Assembly: GCA_002763155.1 (NCBI GenBank)
Contig: PFCU01000009.1
Coordinates: 1,646 to 10,185, forward strand
DNA: 8,540 nt
Direction: 5' to 3'
Source: Candidatus Pacearchaeota archaeon CG10_big_fil_rev_8_21_14_0_10_30_48
Lineage (GTDB): Archaea > Nanobdellota > Nanobdellia > Pacearchaeales > GW2011-AR1
Position numbers and translations under genes: made by a program. The notes beneath the pieces were generated by a model. It saw nothing but the letters and a program-made list of their open reading frames with translations, did not search any database and had not been told where the DNA came from. This document shows, piece by piece, positions 6,850-8,540 of this stretch (the first letter of the stretch is position 1; each line of letters begins with the position of its first letter).

Positions 6850-7263
6850 ATGAAAAAAGCAAGTATTGGTTTAACTTTATTTTTGATTGTAGTTGTTGCT
6901 GGAGCTCTTTTTTTAATTAATAATAATTCAAATGATTCGCTTGTTGGGAATACTGTTGATTCAGTTAGCGGGCAGGTAAAAACTATTTCAGTTAGCGGAG
7001 AAAATTTCAAATTTGTAGTTGATGGAGAAGACAATCCGACTATTTATGCAAGGGAAGGAGATAGAGTGGTTATTGAATTTAAGAGCACTGCGGGATTGCA
7101 TGATTTTGTTGTTGATGAATTAGATGTTTCGACAAAAAGAGTAGGTTCTGGAGAATCAACTTCTGTTGAGTTTGTTGCTGATAAAGCTGGAACATTTTCT
7201 TATTATTGTAGTGTCGGAGACCATAGAGCTAAGGGTATGGAAGGGAAGTTTATTATTGAATAA
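6850..7263 (+). CDS. Membrane-anchored cupredoxin (blue copper protein)
   Basis: This 137-residue protein has one N-terminal membrane helix (about 5-23, no lipobox cysteine), a polar linker (24-45) and a single cupredoxin domain (about 46-137) facing outward. The type 1 copper ligands are all visible: His84 in TAGLHDF, then Cys120, His125 and Met130 in a C-x4-H-x4-M loop (YYCSVGDHRAKGM), the arrangement of auracyanin- and plastocyanin-like proteins. The last strand, GKFIIE, completes the fold. Such proteins carry single electrons between membrane redox partners or bind copper. No oxidase, reductase or other redox partner is present in the window, so the partner is unknown. The start is fixed by the TATA box 29 nt upstream. 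A palindrome just upstream of that box suggests regulation, possibly by copper or redox state, which is inference. Confidence 0.92.
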   Translation: MKKASIGLTLFLIVVVAGALFLINNNSNDSLVGNTVDSVSGQVKTISVSGENFKFVVDGEDNPTIYAREGDRVVIEFKSTAGLHDFVVDELDVSTKRVGSGESTSVEFVADKAGTFSYYCSVGDHRAKGMEGKFIIE

Positions 7264-7271
7264 ATTTAGAA

Positions 7272-7276
7272 TTTTT
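7272..7276 (+). terminator. Possible short U-tract terminator after the cupredoxin gene
   Basis: Five T in a row lie 9-13 bases after the cupredoxin stop codon, in the 47-bp gap before the convergent gene that ends at 7311. There is no stable hairpin. The call rests only on position and on the known response of archaeal polymerases to U-tracts. Confidence 0.22.
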
Positions 7277-7310
7277 CAAGAGTTAAGAAAATTTTAAAGA
7301 ATTATTTTAT

Positions 7311-7916
7311 TTACAAAAATTTTTTCATTTTGCCATAATAATCTATAGAAATTATATGGATGTCTTTTCCTTGAGATTTTAACTCTCTTAAGGAAGCTAA
7401 TTCATAATCTTTAGCACACTCTTTATTAATGCTTTGATTATTTAGAAATAAAATTGTGCTTTTTCCTTCTTTTACTGCTTCATGAATAATTGGAAAAAAT
7501 ACTACGTTGCAAACTCTTTCAGCTTTACAAAATAAATAATCTGATTGATTTATACTTTCACGTCTTTTCATATCTAAAACATCGTTTCTTCTGAAATATT
7601 CTTTGATTAATTCTGCTTCATTAAAATCACGTTCAAATTTAGTTACTTCTGCACCAGCAATTTTAAGAATATCTTCAAGAGGGTGAGTGTATTCAGGACT
7701 ATCACAATAACCAGAATCAAGCAAAGTAATTTTTTTGTCTCTTACTCTATTAGGATATAAAATATCTTTTACTGTTTTATTAAGCATCATACCATAAAAT
7801 AAATAATTTTCTTTATCTCCACAACTACCTCCTCTTTCTATAATCTCACTAAGTTTATTTTGGACTTCTTCATCAGTTAATTCTTGCTGATTTTGTGTGG
7901 TTTTTTCTTCTAACAT
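7311..7916 (-). CDS. Hypothetical cytosolic alpha/beta protein
   Basis: I do not recognise this 201-residue protein. It has no signal peptide or membrane helix. A charged helical N-terminus (1-28, rich in Glu and Gln) precedes what looks like an alternating strand-helix fold: strand KITLLDSG (about 82-89), helix around EDILKIAG, strand AEVTKFERD, strand DYLFCKAE, helix FFPIIHEAVKEG, strand STILFLNN (about 163-170), and a last strand DIHIISIDYYG. The order strand, helix with acidic residues, EGK, strand vaguely recalls nucleoside deoxyribosyltransferase- or TIR-like Rossmannoid folds, but no catalytic motif can be pinned down. Several cysteines are scattered and do not form metal-binding pairs. 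The ATG at 7916 is supported by a TATA box 29 nt upstream. The gene lies 36 bp after another unrecognised gene on the same strand; the two may be related in function, but each seems separately transcribed or at least separately startable. Confidence 0.8.
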   Translation of the reverse strand: MLEEKTTQNQQELTDEEVQNKLSEIIERGGSCGDKENYLFYGMMLNKTVKDILYPNRVRDKKITLLDSGYCDSPEYTHPLEDILKIAGAEVTKFERDFNEAELIKEYFRRNDVLDMKRRESINQSDYLFCKAERVCNVVFFPIIHEAVKEGKSTILFLNNQSINKECAKDYELASLRELKSQGKDIHIISIDYYGKMKKFL

Positions 7917-7937
7917 TTTATTTCTTCTTTATTTGAT

Positions 7938-7945
7938 TATTTAAG
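7938..7945 (-). promoter_or_regulatory. TATA box of the hypothetical gene at 7311-7916
   Basis: The minus-strand octamer CTTAAATA, identical to the box before the gene at 2523, starts 29 nt before the ATG at 7916. It fits in the 36-bp gap just after the upstream gene's stop codon (7955-7953), so this gene has its own promoter despite the tight tandem arrangement. Confidence 0.7.
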
Positions 7946-7952
7946 TATTTAT

Positions 7953-8540
7953 TTATTCTAAAAAAGGTTTAATCATACCTTCTCTAACTAAACTTTGTAG
8001 TTCTTCAAGTCTTAAATGAAATTCATTTGAGTTAATATGTTCATTATAATCACATCCTAAATCAAGTAATCTATCTAACTCTGAAAGATTTTCAATCTTG
8101 CCTGTTGTGATATATAAAGCCTCTGAATCTTCAACGATCTGAAGATTATATTTTTTAGAGAGTTCTTTAGCAAGATTAATTCTCATTCTAAAATCAAGAT
8201 AAATATTATCTATTTGTTCAGTATTATGAATTACTCTTCCTGATTCAAAAAAATGACTAATTTCCTCTTCTAATTCAAGAGTCGCCCCTGTAAGATATTT
8301 ACAATCATAGTCTTTTTCATTCTCTCCTTCAAAGTCTAAAAGTAATTTATAAACATCTTTTGTAGTTTTAAATATTCCCGATAAAATTCCTAAACCCATG
8401 GTCTCACTTCTTTCATAATGTTCTGTTGATCTTATTGTTTGAACTTTATCTAAAAGAGATTTATTTCTATCAAGAGGCATAGGACAAAAATCTAAATAAT
8501 CTACTAACCCTTTTATTTTTCTTATAAATGGTTTTCCAAG
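7953..8540 (-). CDS. Hypothetical protein, 5' end beyond the window
   Basis: The minus-strand frame is open from the right edge to the TAA at 7955-7953, giving 195 visible residues. The first ATG (8480) is a poor start: it lacks the TATA box at -29 seen at every other start here, and the 20 codons before it contain no stop and encode plausible protein (KPFIRKIKG, then VDYLDFCP). The true start is therefore probably to the right of 8540. The protein is mostly polar and helical, with no membrane segment. A moderately hydrophobic patch (MGLGILSGIFKTT) lies about 48-60 residues into the visible part. The C-terminal third is rich in Glu and Leu (LSELDRLLDLG, LRLEELQSLV) and may pack as helices. 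I do not recognise a family or catalytic motif. Confidence 0.75.
   Translation of the reverse strand, partial: LGKPFIRKIKGLVDYLDFCPMPLDRNKSLLDKVQTIRSTEHYERSETMGLGILSGIFKTTKDVYKLLLDFEGENEKDYDCKYLTGATLELEEEISHFFESGRVIHNTEQIDNIYLDFRMRINLAKELSKKYNLQIVEDSEALYITTGKIENLSELDRLLDLGCDYNEHINSNEFHLRLEELQSLVREGMIKPFLE

Noticed and set aside
6837..7034. Minus-strand 65-codon open frame
   Set aside because: It is antisense to the N-terminal half of the cupredoxin, whose copper ligands and promoter are clear.
7311..7916. Assignment of the 201-residue protein to a nucleoside deoxyribosyltransferase or TIR family
   Set aside because: Only a loose strand-helix rhythm supports this; no catalytic Glu motif or nucleotide-binding signature can be located with confidence.

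Overview
This AT-rich 8.5 kb window is most likely from an archaeon, probably a small-genome DPANN lineage such as Pacearchaeota, Woesearchaeota or Nanoarchaeota. The lineage is inferred. The archaeal signals are direct: a HerA-like (DUF87) ATPase interrupted by a large LAGLIDADG intein, and a TATA box at one fixed distance before every start codon that lies inside the window, with no Shine-Dalgarno sequence.

Layout. Bases 1-2468 (+) hold the ATPase, with its 5' end outside the window. A 434-residue intein (42-1343) splits its Walker A motif between the Lys and the Ser. Bases 2523-4220 (+) encode a Tat-signal protein of unknown function with a possible Cys-His-Asp catalytic site. It converges on, and overlaps by 23 bp, a polysaccharide deacetylase at 4198-4875 (-), which also starts with a twin-arginine motif. 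Next come a four-helix membrane protein (5007-5612, -) and a full-length DisA-type diadenylate cyclase (5644-6717, -). A 132-bp divergent promoter region separates disA from a membrane-anchored blue-copper protein (6850-7263, +). The right end holds two minus-strand genes that I do not recognise, 7311-7916 and 7953 to beyond 8540.

Gene organisation. All six genes with a start in the window carry an octamer fitting YTTWWAWA whose first base is exactly 29 nt before the A of the ATG. Same-strand neighbours each keep their own box even in gaps of 31-37 bp. The picture is of separately transcribed, leaderless genes rather than operons. The ATG at 8480 lacks the box and its frame stays open to the window edge, so that gene is truncated by the window.

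How the genes relate. The ATPase (DNA or chromosome processing) and DisA (c-di-AMP signalling) are cytosolic. The two Tat-type proteins, the cupredoxin and the membrane protein belong to the cell envelope. No single pathway joins them. No stretch of more than 300 bases lacks a gene. I found no tRNA, rRNA, CRISPR array or insertion sequence.
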